64,000 nucleotides of DNA from Paraburkholderia gardini (GTDB lineage: Bacteria > Pseudomonadota > Gammaproteobacteria > Burkholderiales > Burkholderiaceae). The notes beneath the pieces are model-generated. The model had not been told where the DNA came from. It worked only from the letters and a program-made list of their open reading frames with translations, and did not search any database. The stretch covers positions 62,001 through 126,000 of the forward strand of contig NZ_CAJQYY010000012.1 in NCBI RefSeq assembly GCF_907164575.1. Reading direction: 5' to 3'. Positions 1 through 11,734 of this stretch are shown piece after piece. The stretch's first letter is position 1, and each line of letters opens with the position of its first letter. Position numbers and translations under genes: made by a program.

Positions 1-90
1 GTGCGAAGCGGCGCGGGGTTCTACGACTGGGACGACGCGCACGTGGCGCAGGTGAAGGAAGGGCGCAGGCGCGTGATCAGCCGCGGTTGA
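1..90 (+). CDS. 3-hydroxyacyl-CoA dehydrogenase, C-terminal end (partial)
   Basis: An open frame enters from the left edge and stops at 88-90. Only 29 residues are visible. They include GAGFYDWDD followed by a basic tail. A G-x-GFYD-[WY] ending is typical of the C-terminus of 3-hydroxyacyl-CoA dehydrogenases, the NAD-dependent beta-oxidation or hydroxybutyryl-CoA enzymes. The gene is collinear with the flavin-reductase-like gene that follows about 45 bp later. The assignment rests on this short motif alone, so it is tentative. Confidence 0.5.
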   Translation: MRSGAGFYDWDDAHVAQVKEGRRRVISRG

Positions 91-136
91 GCACGGTGAA
101 CGACGCTATTTGTTCAACCCCTGGAGGCAGCCGCCC

Positions 137-754
137 ATGAATCCCGACGTCCATTTCTACGATCCCGCCGAAGGCCACGGCCTGCGGCACGATCCATTCA
201 AGGCGATCGTCGCGCCGCGCCTGATCGGCTGGATCTCGACGCGTTCGCCCGAAGGCCGCCTGAATCTCGCGCCGTACAGTTTCTTCGGCGCGTTCGCGAC
301 GTCTCCTTCGATCATCGGCTTTAGCAGCGAAGGCTACAAGGACAGCATCCGCAACATCGAGGCGACCGGCGAATTCGCGTGGAATCTCGCGACGCGGCCG
401 CTCGCGGAGCAGATGAACCAGTCGTCTGCGCCGGTCGGACCCGAAGTCGACGAGTTCGAACTGTCGGGGCTCACGCCCGCCGCCGGGCGCAACATCGGCG
501 TGCCGCATGTCGCGCAGGCGCCTGCCGCGCTCGAATGCAGGCTGTTGCAGATCATCCGGTTGCATGCGCTCGACGGCACGCCGATGGACAACTATCTGGC
601 GCTCGGTCAGGTGGTCGGCGTGCATATCCAGAAGGCGTTCCTGAAGGACGGCCTGTTCGACACGCACGCCGCGCAGCCGATCATGCGCGCCGGTTATCGC
701 GCCGATTACGCACAGATCGGCGAGATGTTCCAGATGTTCCGGCCGACGGCGTAG
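137..754 (+). CDS. Flavin reductase-like, FMN-binding split-barrel protein
   Basis: A 205-residue cytoplasmic protein of the flavin-reductase-like FMN-binding split-barrel family. Family members bind FMN and reduce it with NAD(P)H, or use it in oxygenase partner reactions. The N-terminal half has the family pattern: PRLIGWISTRSPEGRLNLAP, then SFFGAFATSPSIIGFS, then KDSIRNI and EFAWNLAT. I chose the ATG at 137 over an in-frame start at 110 because GGAGG lies at 123-127 with good spacing. The gene lies just downstream of a probable beta-oxidation gene and converges with the chemotaxis receptor. The substrate cannot be told from the sequence. Confidence 0.85.
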   Translation: MNPDVHFYDPAEGHGLRHDPFKAIVAPRLIGWISTRSPEGRLNLAPYSFFGAFATSPSIIGFSSEGYKDSIRNIEATGEFAWNLATRPLAEQMNQSSAPVGPEVDEFELSGLTPAAGRNIGVPHVAQAPAALECRLLQIIRLHALDGTPMDNYLALGQVVGVHIQKAFLKDGLFDTHAAQPIMRAGYRADYAQIGEMFQMFRPTA

Positions 755-810
755 GCCGCGCTACTGCGCACGGGCCCGCGGTTCCGGCAGGCCCGGCCGC
801 GCGTTGCACG

Positions 811-2778
811 TCATTGCCGCCCGGACGTCTCCAGCTTGAACACACCGACCACCTGCGCAAGCCGTTCCGCCTGATCGCGCAGGTCGGCGGCGGCGTGTTC
901 GGCCACACCGACGATCGTCGCGTTCTGCTGCGTCGCCTCGCCGATCTGCGTGACGGCGAGGTTCACCTGCTCGATGCCGCCCGACTGTTCGCTCGAAGCG
1001 ACACTGATCTCGCTCATGATCGCGCGCACGCGTTCCACCTGTTCGACGATGCCGTTCATCGTCGTGCTGGCTTCTTCGGCGATCCTGTAGCCGGATTCGA
1101 CGCGCGCCGTCGATTCGCCGATCAGCGCCTCGATTTCCTTGACCGCCGCCGCGCTGCGCTGCGCGAGCGCGCGCACTTCGGAGGCGACCACCGCGAAGCC
1201 CTTGCCGTGTTCGCCCGCGCGCGCGGCTTCGACCGCTGCGTTGAGCGCGAGGATGTTGGTCTGGAACGCGATGCCTTCGATGACCGTCGTGATGTCGGCG
1301 ATTTTCTGCGACGAGCGGCTGATGTCGCCCATCGTCGCCACGACGCGCTGCACCGCGCGGCCGCCGTCGAGCGCCGCGTCCGAAGCGCTCGTGACGAGCG
1401 TGTTTGCCTGCGCGGCGTTCGCGGCGTTCTGCTGCACGGTCGAGGTGATCTGTTCCATGCTCGCCGCGGTTTCCTCGAGGCTGCTCGCCTGCGTCGCGAT
1501 GCGCGCCGCGATGTCGCCGCTGCCGGCGGCGATTTCCGCCGTGCCCTGCGTCATGTTCGACGACGCGCCGCGCACCTGCGTGACGATGCGCGCGAGTCCT
1601 TCGCCGATGCCGTCGATGGCCGTCAGCAGGCGGCCGATTTCGTCCGTGCGGCCGTTCGCGACGCGCACGCTCAGATCGCCCGAAGCGAGCCGCTCCGACG
1701 CTTTTGCCGCCTCGTCGAGCGGACGGCTGACCATCCGGCGCACGGCGAACAGGAAGATCGCCGCGAACGCCGCGACCAGCACGAAGCCGACCACGAGGAA
1801 GCGATTGCGGGTGGCGGCGACTTCGGCCATCACCTCGTCGCGCGGCGCGACGCCGCCCACCAGCCATTGCCATTCCGGCACGCTGACGAAGGAAACGTAC
1901 TTTTCGCGCGCATTCTTTTCGCCGAGCGTCGTATCCGCGGACGTGTACGCAAGCTGGCCTTCCTTCGCCTCGAGCATCTGTTTATACGGTGCGTTGGCGT
2001 CGTCGGCGGCGTGGCCGGCGGCGGCAGGATGGACGACGAACTTGCCGCGATCCGGCCCGTTCGACGTGTTCAGCACGAAGTAGTAACCGCTGTCGCCGAT
2101 CTTCAGCTGACGGATGCCATCCTCGATCGACCTGATCTGCGGCTCCACGTCGACGCCGACGAACAGCGCGCCGATCACGCGGCCGCTGGGGTCGGTGACG
2201 GGCCGGTACTGCGTGATGTAACGTTTGCCAAACAGCGGGGCAAGCCCGGTGTACGTCTTGCCAGCCAGCACCACCGCGTACGCTGGGCCCTTGCGATCGA
2301 GCAGCGTGCCGATGGCGCGCGAGCCGTCCTGCTTTTTCAGCGAGGTCGTGACGCGCACGAAGTCGTCGCCGGTGCGCGCGAACACGGACGCGATGGCGCC
2401 GCTGCGCGCCAGAAACTGGTCGGGAATCGAAAAATCGAGGTTGAGCGGCTTGTCGCCGGCTTTCATGGTCGGCGTGGCGACGCCGTTGATGTCCACCTTC
2501 TGCGTCTCGTCGACCGAATAGTCTGTGGGCAGGAAACTGGCGAAGAGGTTCATCGAGCGGCCGACCTCGGCATCGAGACTGCTGTCGAAGAGCGCGATCA
2601 TCGAGGCGACCGAACGGTCTTTTTCGCCGATCCGGGCAACCACCTGTTCGCTGATCTGGTTGCCGGCCGAACGGGTGAGGGCCCACGTGAACGCCGCGAA
2701 AATAAGTGCCACGAGCGCACACGAGAGCATGGCAAGCCTGGCGCCGACGCTTGCGCGACGAAGAGAGAGAATATCCAT
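811..2778 (-). CDS. Methyl-accepting chemotaxis protein
   Basis: A 655-residue inner-membrane chemoreceptor. TM1 lies at about residues 14-34. A large periplasmic sensor of the double-Cache (Cache3/Cache2) type follows, with motifs such as [12 protein letters not shown] and [12 protein letters not shown]2 is near 325-345, then come a HAMP segment and a long signalling coiled coil. The conserved hairpin tip is clear ([20 protein letters not shown], then [17 protein letters not shown]). This tip contacts CheA and CheW. The C-terminus (KLETSGRQ) lacks a CheR-docking pentapeptide. The ligand is unknown; double-Cache sensors usually bind small organic acids or amino acids. A sigma-28 promoter sits upstream at 2852-2878, so the receptor should be made with the late flagellar genes. 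Confidence 0.95.
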   Translation of the reverse strand: MDILSLRRASVGARLAMLSCALVALIFAAFTWALTRSAGNQISEQVVARIGEKDRSVASMIALFDSSLDAEVGRSMNLFASFLPTDYSVDETQKVDINGVATPTMKAGDKPLNLDFSIPDQFLARSGAIASVFARTGDDFVRVTTSLKKQDGSRAIGTLLDRKGPAYAVVLAGKTYTGLAPLFGKRYITQYRPVTDPSGRVIGALFVGVDVEPQIRSIEDGIRQLKIGDSGYYFVLNTSNGPDRGKFVVHPAAAGHAADDANAPYKQMLEAKEGQLAYTSADTTLGEKNAREKYVSFVSVPEWQWLVGGVAPRDEVMAEVAATRNRFLVVGFVLVAAFAAIFLFAVRRMVSRPLDEAAKASERLASGDLSVRVANGRTDEIGRLLTAIDGIGEGLARIVTQVRGASSNMTQGTAEIAAGSGDIAARIATQASSLEETAASMEQITSTVQQNAANAAQANTLVTSASDAALDGGRAVQRVVATMGDISRSSQKIADITTVIEGIAFQTNILALNAAVEAARAGEHGKGFAVVASEVRALAQRSAAAVKEIEALIGESTARVESGYRIAEEASTTMNGIVEQVERVRAIMSEISVASSEQSGGIEQVNLAVTQIGEATQQNATIVGVAEHAAADLRDQAERLAQVVGVFKLETSGRQ

Positions 2779-2851
2779 GGATGGTAGGCGTTAGGAGGAC
2801 AGGGTGCCGTTAGCTGCGCGACGCGCACGACGGCATTACAACTATCCCCGC

Positions 2852-2878
2852 TTATCGGCCGTCGACCGGAATTCTTTA
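2852..2878 (-). promoter_or_regulatory. Sigma-28 (FliA) flagellar promoter for the chemoreceptor
   Basis: Read on the minus strand, the sequence is TAAA, exactly 15 bases, then GCCGATAA. This matches the FliA consensus TAAA-N15-GCCGATAA at all 12 fixed positions. It lies about 74 bp upstream of the chemoreceptor start and points toward it. The match and spacing are seen directly; the function is inferred from the known consensus. Confidence 0.9.
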
Positions 2879-2917
2879 GCTTCCTGTAATAAACGGCGTT
2901 CCCGGCGCGCGATTCTT

Positions 2918-5161
<2,244 letters not shown>

Positions 5162-5208
5162 GGTTGAGTCCGGGTTCGATGGGCGCAAGGTTGCTGCCCG
5201 ATCAATCC

Positions 5209-5239
5209 AGTATCGACATTCCCATGATGGGAAGGTCAA
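5209..5239 (-). promoter_or_regulatory. CueR/MerR-type metal-responsive promoter of copA
   Basis: On the minus strand a TTGACC -35 is followed by a 19-bp spacer and a GATACT -10. The spacer and the end of the -35 form the dyad CTTCCCATCATGGGAATG. An over-long 19-bp spacer with CCTTCC-type half-sites is the hallmark of promoters twisted open by CueR-type MerR regulators. The promoter ends about 48 bp before the copA start. No cueR gene lies in the window, so the regulator must be encoded elsewhere. Confidence 0.85.
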
Positions 5240-5357
5240 GGACAGATTGCGCCCATCCTGCCACACCGGCACGAAGCCCGCTGCGAAGCGCCTGCGCGCT
5301 GGCTGGGCGTCTCGCGGGCGCCGGCCGGGGCTTTCGCCCGGTTCCGGCCCGGGAAAA

Positions 5358-5999
5358 TCAGATCGCGGGTGGCGCGTTCAGCATCGCGTCGGCCACGTCC
5401 CGCTGCGCGTCGCTGCCATGTGCGCGCAGCGCATCGGCGGCGCCCACGCGATCGACGGATTCCTTGTTCTGGCCCAGTTTCCACTTGCCGGTGAGCTTCG
5501 TGACCTCGATTTCGATGCCGACAATCGCGCCGACCATCTGCGCGATGAAGTCCGGCGGCGCGTCGCCCATTTTCCACGGCTTCGCCTCGCCGGCTTCCAT
5601 CTTGCGCGTGAGCCTTGCAACGAGGCCGCGCACGAAAGTTTCATCGTCGCGTACGACAATCCGGCCATGCGCATGCACCACCATGTAGTTCCACGTCGGC
5701 ACCTGACGGTGCGTCTCATGCTTGCCCGGATACCACGTAGGCGAGATGTACGCCGTCGCGCCCTGGAAGATGACCAGTGCGTCGGGCCGGTCCGCCGCTT
5801 CGCGCCATACCGGATTCGCGCGCGCCACGTGCGCGCGCAACGTCCCGAGCGGCCCGCGCGCGGGATCGAACTCGAACGGCACGTGGTTGGCGTCGAGCCC
5901 GTCCGGACCGTTCGTGACAAGCGCGCCCAGCGGATGCCGTTCGATCAGGCCATGCAGCACCTCGGGGCGGTTTTCTTCGAAATGGGCGGGGATGTACAT
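5358..5999 (-). CDS. FMN-binding negative transcriptional regulator, PaiB family
   Basis: A 213-residue protein of the PaiB family, which has an FMN-binding split-barrel fold. It starts with the signature MYIPAHFEE. It also shows [38 protein letters not shown] and [13 protein letters not shown], all typical of the family. In Bacillus, PaiB was described as a negative regulator of sporulation and protease genes. In Gram-negative bacteria the role is not settled and it may act as an oxidoreductase. It is divergent from the DUF1254 gene and is read toward copA. Family membership is firm but the function is not. Confidence 0.88.
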   Translation of the reverse strand: MYIPAHFEENRPEVLHGLIERHPLGALVTNGPDGLDANHVPFEFDPARGPLGTLRAHVARANPVWREAADRPDALVIFQGATAYISPTWYPGKHETHRQVPTWNYMVVHAHGRIVVRDDETFVRGLVARLTRKMEAGEAKPWKMGDAPPDFIAQMVGAIVGIEIEVTKLTGKWKLGQNKESVDRVGAADALRAHGSDAQRDVADAMLNAPPAI

Positions 6000-6249
6000 G
6001 CGGCGCTCCGGGCGGATGGTGATGTTTTTTGAATGATCGAAAGGGCGCCTGACCGGGTGCGAAAACCGGACTGGCGTGCACGGGACGCGTCACTGCGCGC
6101 CTTTGCGCTTGCCTGGCTGTCAAGGATACGATACAACCCGTTGTCGGGATCAGATTCGCGCGGCTTCACAGGTGACCCGGGGGGTGCCTGAGAGCAGGGT
6201 CGCATGATCGTCGGCACCCAATGGACCGTCTGTTCCGCAAGATCAACGA

Positions 6250-7671
6250 ATGATAAAAAATCGACGAGAACTGTTTTCTTTTCAGTGGACCTGCGCGTCG
6301 CTTGCAGGCCTTGCGTTCCTCGCCGGTTGCGCTGCAACGCCGGTGTCCTCGCCGAAATCCACCGGCTGGATCAAGGACGAAGTCGCGGATTCCTATGTAT
6401 TCGGCTATCCGCTCGTGCTGATGGATGTCGCGCGCGAGGCGGCCACGGGCACCGATCCGGGCCAGGCGCCCGTCAACACGCTGCGCCACGCGCAGGCTTT
6501 GCCGCCTGTCGGCGCGGGCCGTCCGACCACGCCGAGTCTCGATACGCTCGATTCGACCGGCTGGCTCGACGTCAGCGAAGAACCTGTCATTGTCGTGCTG
6601 CCCGACCCGCACGGCCGCTATCTCGACGCCCGCGCGCTCGACATGTGGACGAACGTGGTCTGGTCGACCGCCTTGCTCCGCGCACCAGCGGGCGCTCGCG
6701 CGGCGGGCATCAGGACGCAGACCATCGCGTTCGTGCAGAAAGGCTGGCAGGGCGATCTGCCGGCCGGCGCGAAACGCGTCGAGGTTTCGACGCGCTACGT
6801 GTGGTTCAGCGCGCGCATCCAGACGAACGGCTCGCGTGACATCACGGCGGTGCGCAAGCTTCAGCGCGGCATCCGGGTGGCGCCGCTCAGCGTCTTTAAC
6901 GGCGAAACGCGCGCGGCCACGGTCGTGACGCGCACGATGCCACCCGAGACGAGCGTGGCGAGCGGGTCGCCCGCAAAGGTCGCCGCGCTCGACGCCACGG
7001 GCTTCTTTGACCGGCTCGCGCAGGCGCTGGCGGACAATCCTCCCGCGCCCGACGATCCCGACGCGCTGAAAAAGCTCGCCGATCTTGGTGTGACGCCGGG
7101 CGCGCCGGTCCAGTTGCCCACCCGCGCCAGCGACGCCATTGCCGCCGGTCTCGCGGACGGGCGCGATCGCGTGGCAAGCGCGCCGACGAATGTGCTGACC
7201 GCCAACGGCTGGCGCTGGTTTGGCGACGGCGTCGGCAACTATGGTCCGGATTACGCGTTGCGCGCCTACGCGGCGTACACGCAGCCGGGCATCGGCACGA
7301 AGGACGATGAAATCCGCGCCACCGTCGCGCAGGACAGTGACGGTCAGGCGCTGAACGGCGCGAACCGTTATGTGATCCACTTCGCGCCGAACCAGGTGCC
7401 GCCGGTACGCGGTTTCTGGTCGGTCACGGCCTACACGAAAGATGGCGCACTCGGCGAAACGAAGCCGCCGCGCGTGTCGGTCGGCGATCGCAACGGCGCG
7501 AAGCGGAATCGCGACGGCTCGCTGGATGTGACGGTTTCGGCAGTCCGCGTGAGGGCCGTGAACTGGCTGCCGGTGCCGCGCGGCGATTTTCAGCTCGTCA
7601 TGCGCCTGTATGCGCCGAAACCGCAGGCCAGCGACGGTTCGTGGCAACCGCCAGAAGTCGTGCGGCAATAA
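6250..7671 (+). CDS. DUF1254/DUF1214 domain lipoprotein
   Basis: A 473-residue exported protein. The N-terminus has a signal with a lipobox (LAFLAGC, Cys at about residue 26), so it is probably a lipoprotein. The first part (SYVFGYPLVLMD, PVNTLRHAQALPP) is the DUF1254 domain. The C-terminal part (NRYVIHFAPNQVPPVRGFWS, then VTAYTKDG, and NWLPVPRGDFQLVMRLYAP) is DUF1214. The two domains commonly occur in one protein and no biochemical role is established. It stands alone, divergent from the PaiB gene and 231 bp upstream of the DUF748 gene. Confidence 0.88.
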   Translation: MIKNRRELFSFQWTCASLAGLAFLAGCAATPVSSPKSTGWIKDEVADSYVFGYPLVLMDVAREAATGTDPGQAPVNTLRHAQALPPVGAGRPTTPSLDTLDSTGWLDVSEEPVIVVLPDPHGRYLDARALDMWTNVVWSTALLRAPAGARAAGIRTQTIAFVQKGWQGDLPAGAKRVEVSTRYVWFSARIQTNGSRDITAVRKLQRGIRVAPLSVFNGETRAATVVTRTMPPETSVASGSPAKVAALDATGFFDRLAQALADNPPAPDDPDALKKLADLGVTPGAPVQLPTRASDAIAAGLADGRDRVASAPTNVLTANGWRWFGDGVGNYGPDYALRAYAAYTQPGIGTKDDEIRATVAQDSDGQALNGANRYVIHFAPNQVPPVRGFWSVTAYTKDGALGETKPPRVSVGDRNGAKRNRDGSLDVTVSAVRVRAVNWLPVPRGDFQLVMRLYAPKPQASDGSWQPPEVVRQ

Positions 7672-7902
7672 GCGCGTTTGCCTGCAGTGCCGGCTGTGCT
7701 GGAGGTGGCGGAAACAACGGTGTCGGCCGGAATCCATACCGGCCGCACCTGATGCGTATTGAATACGTCATGTCAACAGGCCGCGTGCGGGTGTTAAACG
7801 TTTCGCGAGGTTTGTTCCGTATGTCGGATCGAGGACATATACTTTCCGCAGTCTGATTTTCGTCATCGCGGTGGGCCGCCGCCGCATCACCTGCGACCGA
7901 GC

Positions 7903-10900
7903 ATGGCAAGCCTCAACAAAGCATCCCTCGCATCTTCCCTGAAGGCCGTTCGCGACGTCGCGAACGGACGCCGCGCCCGGCGGGTCGTCATTGGCCTGCT
8001 GATCTTTCTGGTGCTGTTCGGTCTGGCCGGTTTTTTTGCCGCGCCGCCGCTGATCCGGCATATCGCCGGGCAGCAGCTGAGCAGGCAACTCGACCGGCCG
8101 TCGACCATTGGCCGCATCGCGCTTAATCCGTACACGCTCAATTTCGAAGCCGATCGCGTGCATATCGGCGAGCGTGGCGGCGCGGGCAATTTCATCGATA
8201 TCGAGCGTCTGATCGTGCAGCCGTCGTGGTCATCGATCTTTCGCGGCGCGCCGGTTATCGACGAAGTAAAGGTCGATTCGCCGCGCTTTCATATCATTCG
8301 CTATGACGCGCAACGGTTCAACTTTACCGATCTGATCGAGAAATTCGCGAAGCAGCCGTCGAAGCCGAACAGCAAGCCGACGCTCTTCTCGGTATCGAAT
8401 ATCCGCGTCGAGAACGGCAGCATCGAGTTCGACGACAAACTGCTCGGTGTGCAGCATCTGGTCGACCGCGTGTCGATCGGCATTCCGTTTATCGCGACGT
8501 TGCCGTCGAAGACCGACATCTTCGTCGAGCCGATGCTGCGCGCGCGCATCGACGGCTCTCCGCTCGCCATCGACGGCCGCACCAAGCCGTTCGCGGCATC
8601 GCGTGAATCGGAAGTGGCGCTGCGCTTCGACGGCCTCGACGTGCCGCGCATCCTGTCCTACGTGCCGGCGAAGCTGCCGGTGACCGTGCAGGCCGGCAAG
8701 CTGTCGAGCGACCTGAAACTGCATTTCGTGATGTCCAACGATACACCCACGTTGAGCATCACCGGCACCGCCGATCTCACCGATATCGACGTCGTCGACG
8801 CAAACAAGGCACCGTTCTTCAAGGCGCGCGCGCTGCATGTCGCCGCGGCCTCGCTGGAGCCGCTGAAGAGCGTGTTCCGCTTCGACGACATCCGGCTCGA
8901 CGGGCCGAACGTGCATCTGTCGCGCGATCAGTCCGGCGTGTTGAGCGTGCAGAAGATGTTCACGGCGGCGCCCGGCGAGGCATCGGCGCAAAAGCAGGCG
9001 CCGGCCAGCGCACCTTCCGCTGCGTCCGCTGCGTCGGGTGCAGCAACCGCGCCCGCGCAGAAAAAGGCCGCGTCTCCGCTCGATCTGTCGATCAAGACAT
9101 TTGCACTGAACGACGGCGAGGTGCAGTTGCTGGATCAGGGCGTGCCCAAACCTGTCTCGCTGGCGTTCAAGGGCATCCACGTTTCGCTCGCCGATTTCAC
9201 GACGCTCGGCAAGCCGCCCGCGAAATACACGTTCGAAACGACATTCGTCGATGGTGGTTCGCTGGATGCGGCCGGCACGTTCGGTCTTGCCGCGAAAACC
9301 ACCGATTCGAAGATCAATCTCAAGTCGGCGCATCTGCCGCTGCTTCAGCCTTATATCAATGGCGTGACGGCCGCACAGGTCGTCGACGGCACGCTCAGCC
9401 TGAACGCGAACGTCAGTGCGAACTGGGAGAAGTCGCCGGCGGTCGTGCAGGTCGGCGAATCCGAACTGGACCTGCAGTCGCTGAAGCTCGTGGCGCAGGG
9501 TACGAAGGAGCCGGTTGTGGCGCTGGCGCAGGGGCATGTGCTGGTGAAGGCAGTCGACGTGTCCGGCCGTACAGCCGAGATCACCGGCGTCGATCTGACC
9601 GGCCTGAACATCACGGCGCAGCGCCTGAAGGACGGCAGCATCGATCTTGCCGCGCTCGCCGGTCCGCACGAGACGCTCGCTGAACACACGGCAGTGCGCA
9701 AGGTTCAGAAGGTGCAGGAACAGGGGCCGGCCTGGCATTATCAGATCGGCGAACTGAACGTGAAGGACAGCGCGGCCAGTTTCACCGACAACTCGACTGA
9801 GCACCCCGTCAAACTCAACGTCGCGCCGTTGCAGCTGAAAGTGCGGCAGATCAGCGACGATCTCTCGAAACCGCTACCCGTCGACCTGCAGGCCACGCTC
9901 AATCGCAAAGGCACATTGGGCGTGAATGGCGACATCACCGCGACGCCGCTCAAGCTGGCACTGAAGGTGAACGCCAGCCGGCTCGACGCCGCGGCCTTTG
10001 AACCGTATTTCGGCAACAAGCTGAACGCGACGATTGCGAGCGCGCTGCTGAACGCATCGGGCGACCTGGCGCTGAGCCAGTCCGGCAAGACGGACAAGGC
10101 GCTGAGCGCTTCATACAAGGGGGATGTGGCGCTCGTCGACGTGCGGATGCTCGACAAGGCGACGTCCGACCCGTTCGCGGGCTGGCGCTCGCTGGCGCTC
10201 ACGAAACTGAAGGCGAACTACGGCGCGCGTGGCACCGATGTCGATGCCGGCAAGGTGACGTTCAACGGCTTCTACGGCCGCGTGCTGCTCGATGCGCAAG
10301 GCAGGCTGAACCTGAAAGACGTGGTCGCGCAGCAGTCGGGCGCCGCGAAATCGCTGACGCGCGACAAGAGCGGCCGCGAGCCGATTCCGCTGACGCCGCA
10401 ATCGGCATCCGAGGCCGCGATGGCTTCAGCGCCCGCACCTGCTTCGACGTCCGCGACCGTTACCGCGGCCACCGCACCCGCGAGCCCGGTGAAATTGCGC
10501 TTCGGCCAGCTCGTGCTGCAAAACGGCCGCGTGACGTACACCGACAACTTCATCAAACCGAATTTCACGGCGAATCTCGTCGCGATACAGGGGACGATCG
10601 GCGCATTCGGCACGCAGTCGACTACGCCCGCGCCGGTCGATGTCGCCGCGAAGCTCGCGGCGAACGGACCGCTTTCGATTCGCGGCACGGTCAATCCGCT
10701 GATCCCGAAGCCCGCGCTCGACCTGACGGCGAGCGCGCACGACGTCGAGCTGACGAACCTCACGCCTTATTCGACGAAGTACGCCGGCTATCCGATCACG
10801 AAGGGCAAACTCAACGTCGATCTGCATTACAAGCTCGACAACGACCAGCTGACCGCGAACAATCATCTGTTCATCGATCAGCTCACGTTTGGCGATCACG

Positions 10901-11676
10901 TCGACAACGACACCGCGACGAAGCTGCCCGTGCGCCTCGCGATCTCGCTGCTGAAAAACCGGCGCGGCGAGATCGACGTGAACATTCCGGTGTCCGGGTC
11001 GCTCGCGAATCCGCAGTTCAGCATCGGCAGCCTGATCTGGAGCGCGATCGTGAACCTCGTCGAGAAGGCCGTGACCGCGCCGTTCTCGCTGCTTGCGAAT
11101 GCGTTCGGCGGGAATAGCGAGGAACTGGGTTACGTCGAATTCGATCCGGGCTCGGCGAAACTCACGGACGCGTCCACGGCGAAGCTCGACACGATCGCAA
11201 AAGCGCTTGTAGACAAGCCTTCGATCCGCATCGACCTGATCGGGCGCGTCGATCCCGCGACGGACGTGCCCGCGTTGCGCACGCTGTACGTCGACCGGCT
11301 GGTGAAGGCGCAGAAAATCAAGGACACGGTGGGCAACGGTGAGAGCGTCGATACGTCGACGATCACGGTCGACCCGAAAGAGTACGACAAGTACCTGACC
11401 AAAGCGTACAAGGATGCGGACTTCAAGAAGCCGCGCAACTTCATCGGCCTGACGAAGTCGATGCCCGACGACGACATGAAGAACGCGATCGCCGAACACG
11501 CGCCGATCGACGACGCAGCGCTGCGCAATCTCGCGCAGCGGCGGGCGCAGGCGGTGCAGCAGTACTTCGACGGGAAGGTGGACAGCAGCCGGGTCTTCAT
11601 CGTCGCGCCGAAGCTGACCGCCGAAGGCATCAAGGACAAGGGCACGGCGTCGCGCGTCGATTTCGGCCTGAAATAG
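7903..11676 (+). CDS. Giant AsmA-like DUF748 envelope protein
   Basis: A 1257-residue protein anchored by one N-terminal membrane segment (VVIGLLIFLVLFGLAGFFAA, about residues 28-47). A very long periplasmic part follows. The sequence has the repeated short beta-strand style of AsmA-like proteins, such as DRVHIGERGG and LTNLTPYSTKYAGYPITKGK. Two Ala/Ser/Pro-rich linkers lie near residues 360-385 and 845-860. AsmA-like proteins are now seen as bridges that carry phospholipid between membranes; assigning that role here is inference. The last 180 residues look partly OmpA-like (YVEFDPGSAKLTDASTAKLD), a possible peptidoglycan-proximal tail. It has no operon partner. Confidence 0.88.
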   Translation: MASLNKASLASSLKAVRDVANGRRARRVVIGLLIFLVLFGLAGFFAAPPLIRHIAGQQLSRQLDRPSTIGRIALNPYTLNFEADRVHIGERGGAGNFIDIERLIVQPSWSSIFRGAPVIDEVKVDSPRFHIIRYDAQRFNFTDLIEKFAKQPSKPNSKPTLFSVSNIRVENGSIEFDDKLLGVQHLVDRVSIGIPFIATLPSKTDIFVEPMLRARIDGSPLAIDGRTKPFAASRESEVALRFDGLDVPRILSYVPAKLPVTVQAGKLSSDLKLHFVMSNDTPTLSITGTADLTDIDVVDANKAPFFKARALHVAAASLEPLKSVFRFDDIRLDGPNVHLSRDQSGVLSVQKMFTAAPGEASAQKQAPASAPSAASAASGAATAPAQKKAASPLDLSIKTFALNDGEVQLLDQGVPKPVSLAFKGIHVSLADFTTLGKPPAKYTFETTFVDGGSLDAAGTFGLAAKTTDSKINLKSAHLPLLQPYINGVTAAQVVDGTLSLNANVSANWEKSPAVVQVGESELDLQSLKLVAQGTKEPVVALAQGHVLVKAVDVSGRTAEITGVDLTGLNITAQRLKDGSIDLAALAGPHETLAEHTAVRKVQKVQEQGPAWHYQIGELNVKDSAASFTDNSTEHPVKLNVAPLQLKVRQISDDLSKPLPVDLQATLNRKGTLGVNGDITATPLKLALKVNASRLDAAAFEPYFGNKLNATIASALLNASGDLALSQSGKTDKALSASYKGDVALVDVRMLDKATSDPFAGWRSLALTKLKANYGARGTDVDAGKVTFNGFYGRVLLDAQGRLNLKDVVAQQSGAAKSLTRDKSGREPIPLTPQSASEAAMASAPAPASTSATVTAATAPASPVKLRFGQLVLQNGRVTYTDNFIKPNFTANLVAIQGTIGAFGTQSTTPAPVDVAAKLAANGPLSIRGTVNPLIPKPALDLTASAHDVELTNLTPYSTKYAGYPITKGKLNVDLHYKLDNDQLTANNHLFIDQLTFGDHVDNDTATKLPVRLAISLLKNRRGEIDVNIPVSGSLANPQFSIGSLIWSAIVNLVEKAVTAPFSLLANAFGGNSEELGYVEFDPGSAKLTDASTAKLDTIAKALVDKPSIRIDLIGRVDPATDVPALRTLYVDRLVKAQKIKDTVGNGESVDTSTITVDPKEYDKYLTKAYKDADFKKPRNFIGLTKSMPDDDMKNAIAEHAPIDDAALRNLAQRRAQAVQQYFDGKVDSSRVFIVAPKLTAEGIKDKGTASRVDFGLK

Positions 11677-11734
11677 ACGCTGGTTTCGCCGTCTGTTTTC
11701 GCGGCCGGTTTCGCGGCGCCGGCGCGCGCCGGAA

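Noticed and set aside
379..2787. Long plus-strand frame (802 codons) opposite the chemoreceptor gene
   Set aside because: It mirrors the chemoreceptor on the other strand, is extremely rich in Arg, His and Asp, and shows no domain. It is an effect of GC-rich third positions. The same holds for the large mirror frames at 2804-4882, 15531-17600, 38207-40087, 48019-49725 and 52337-53785.
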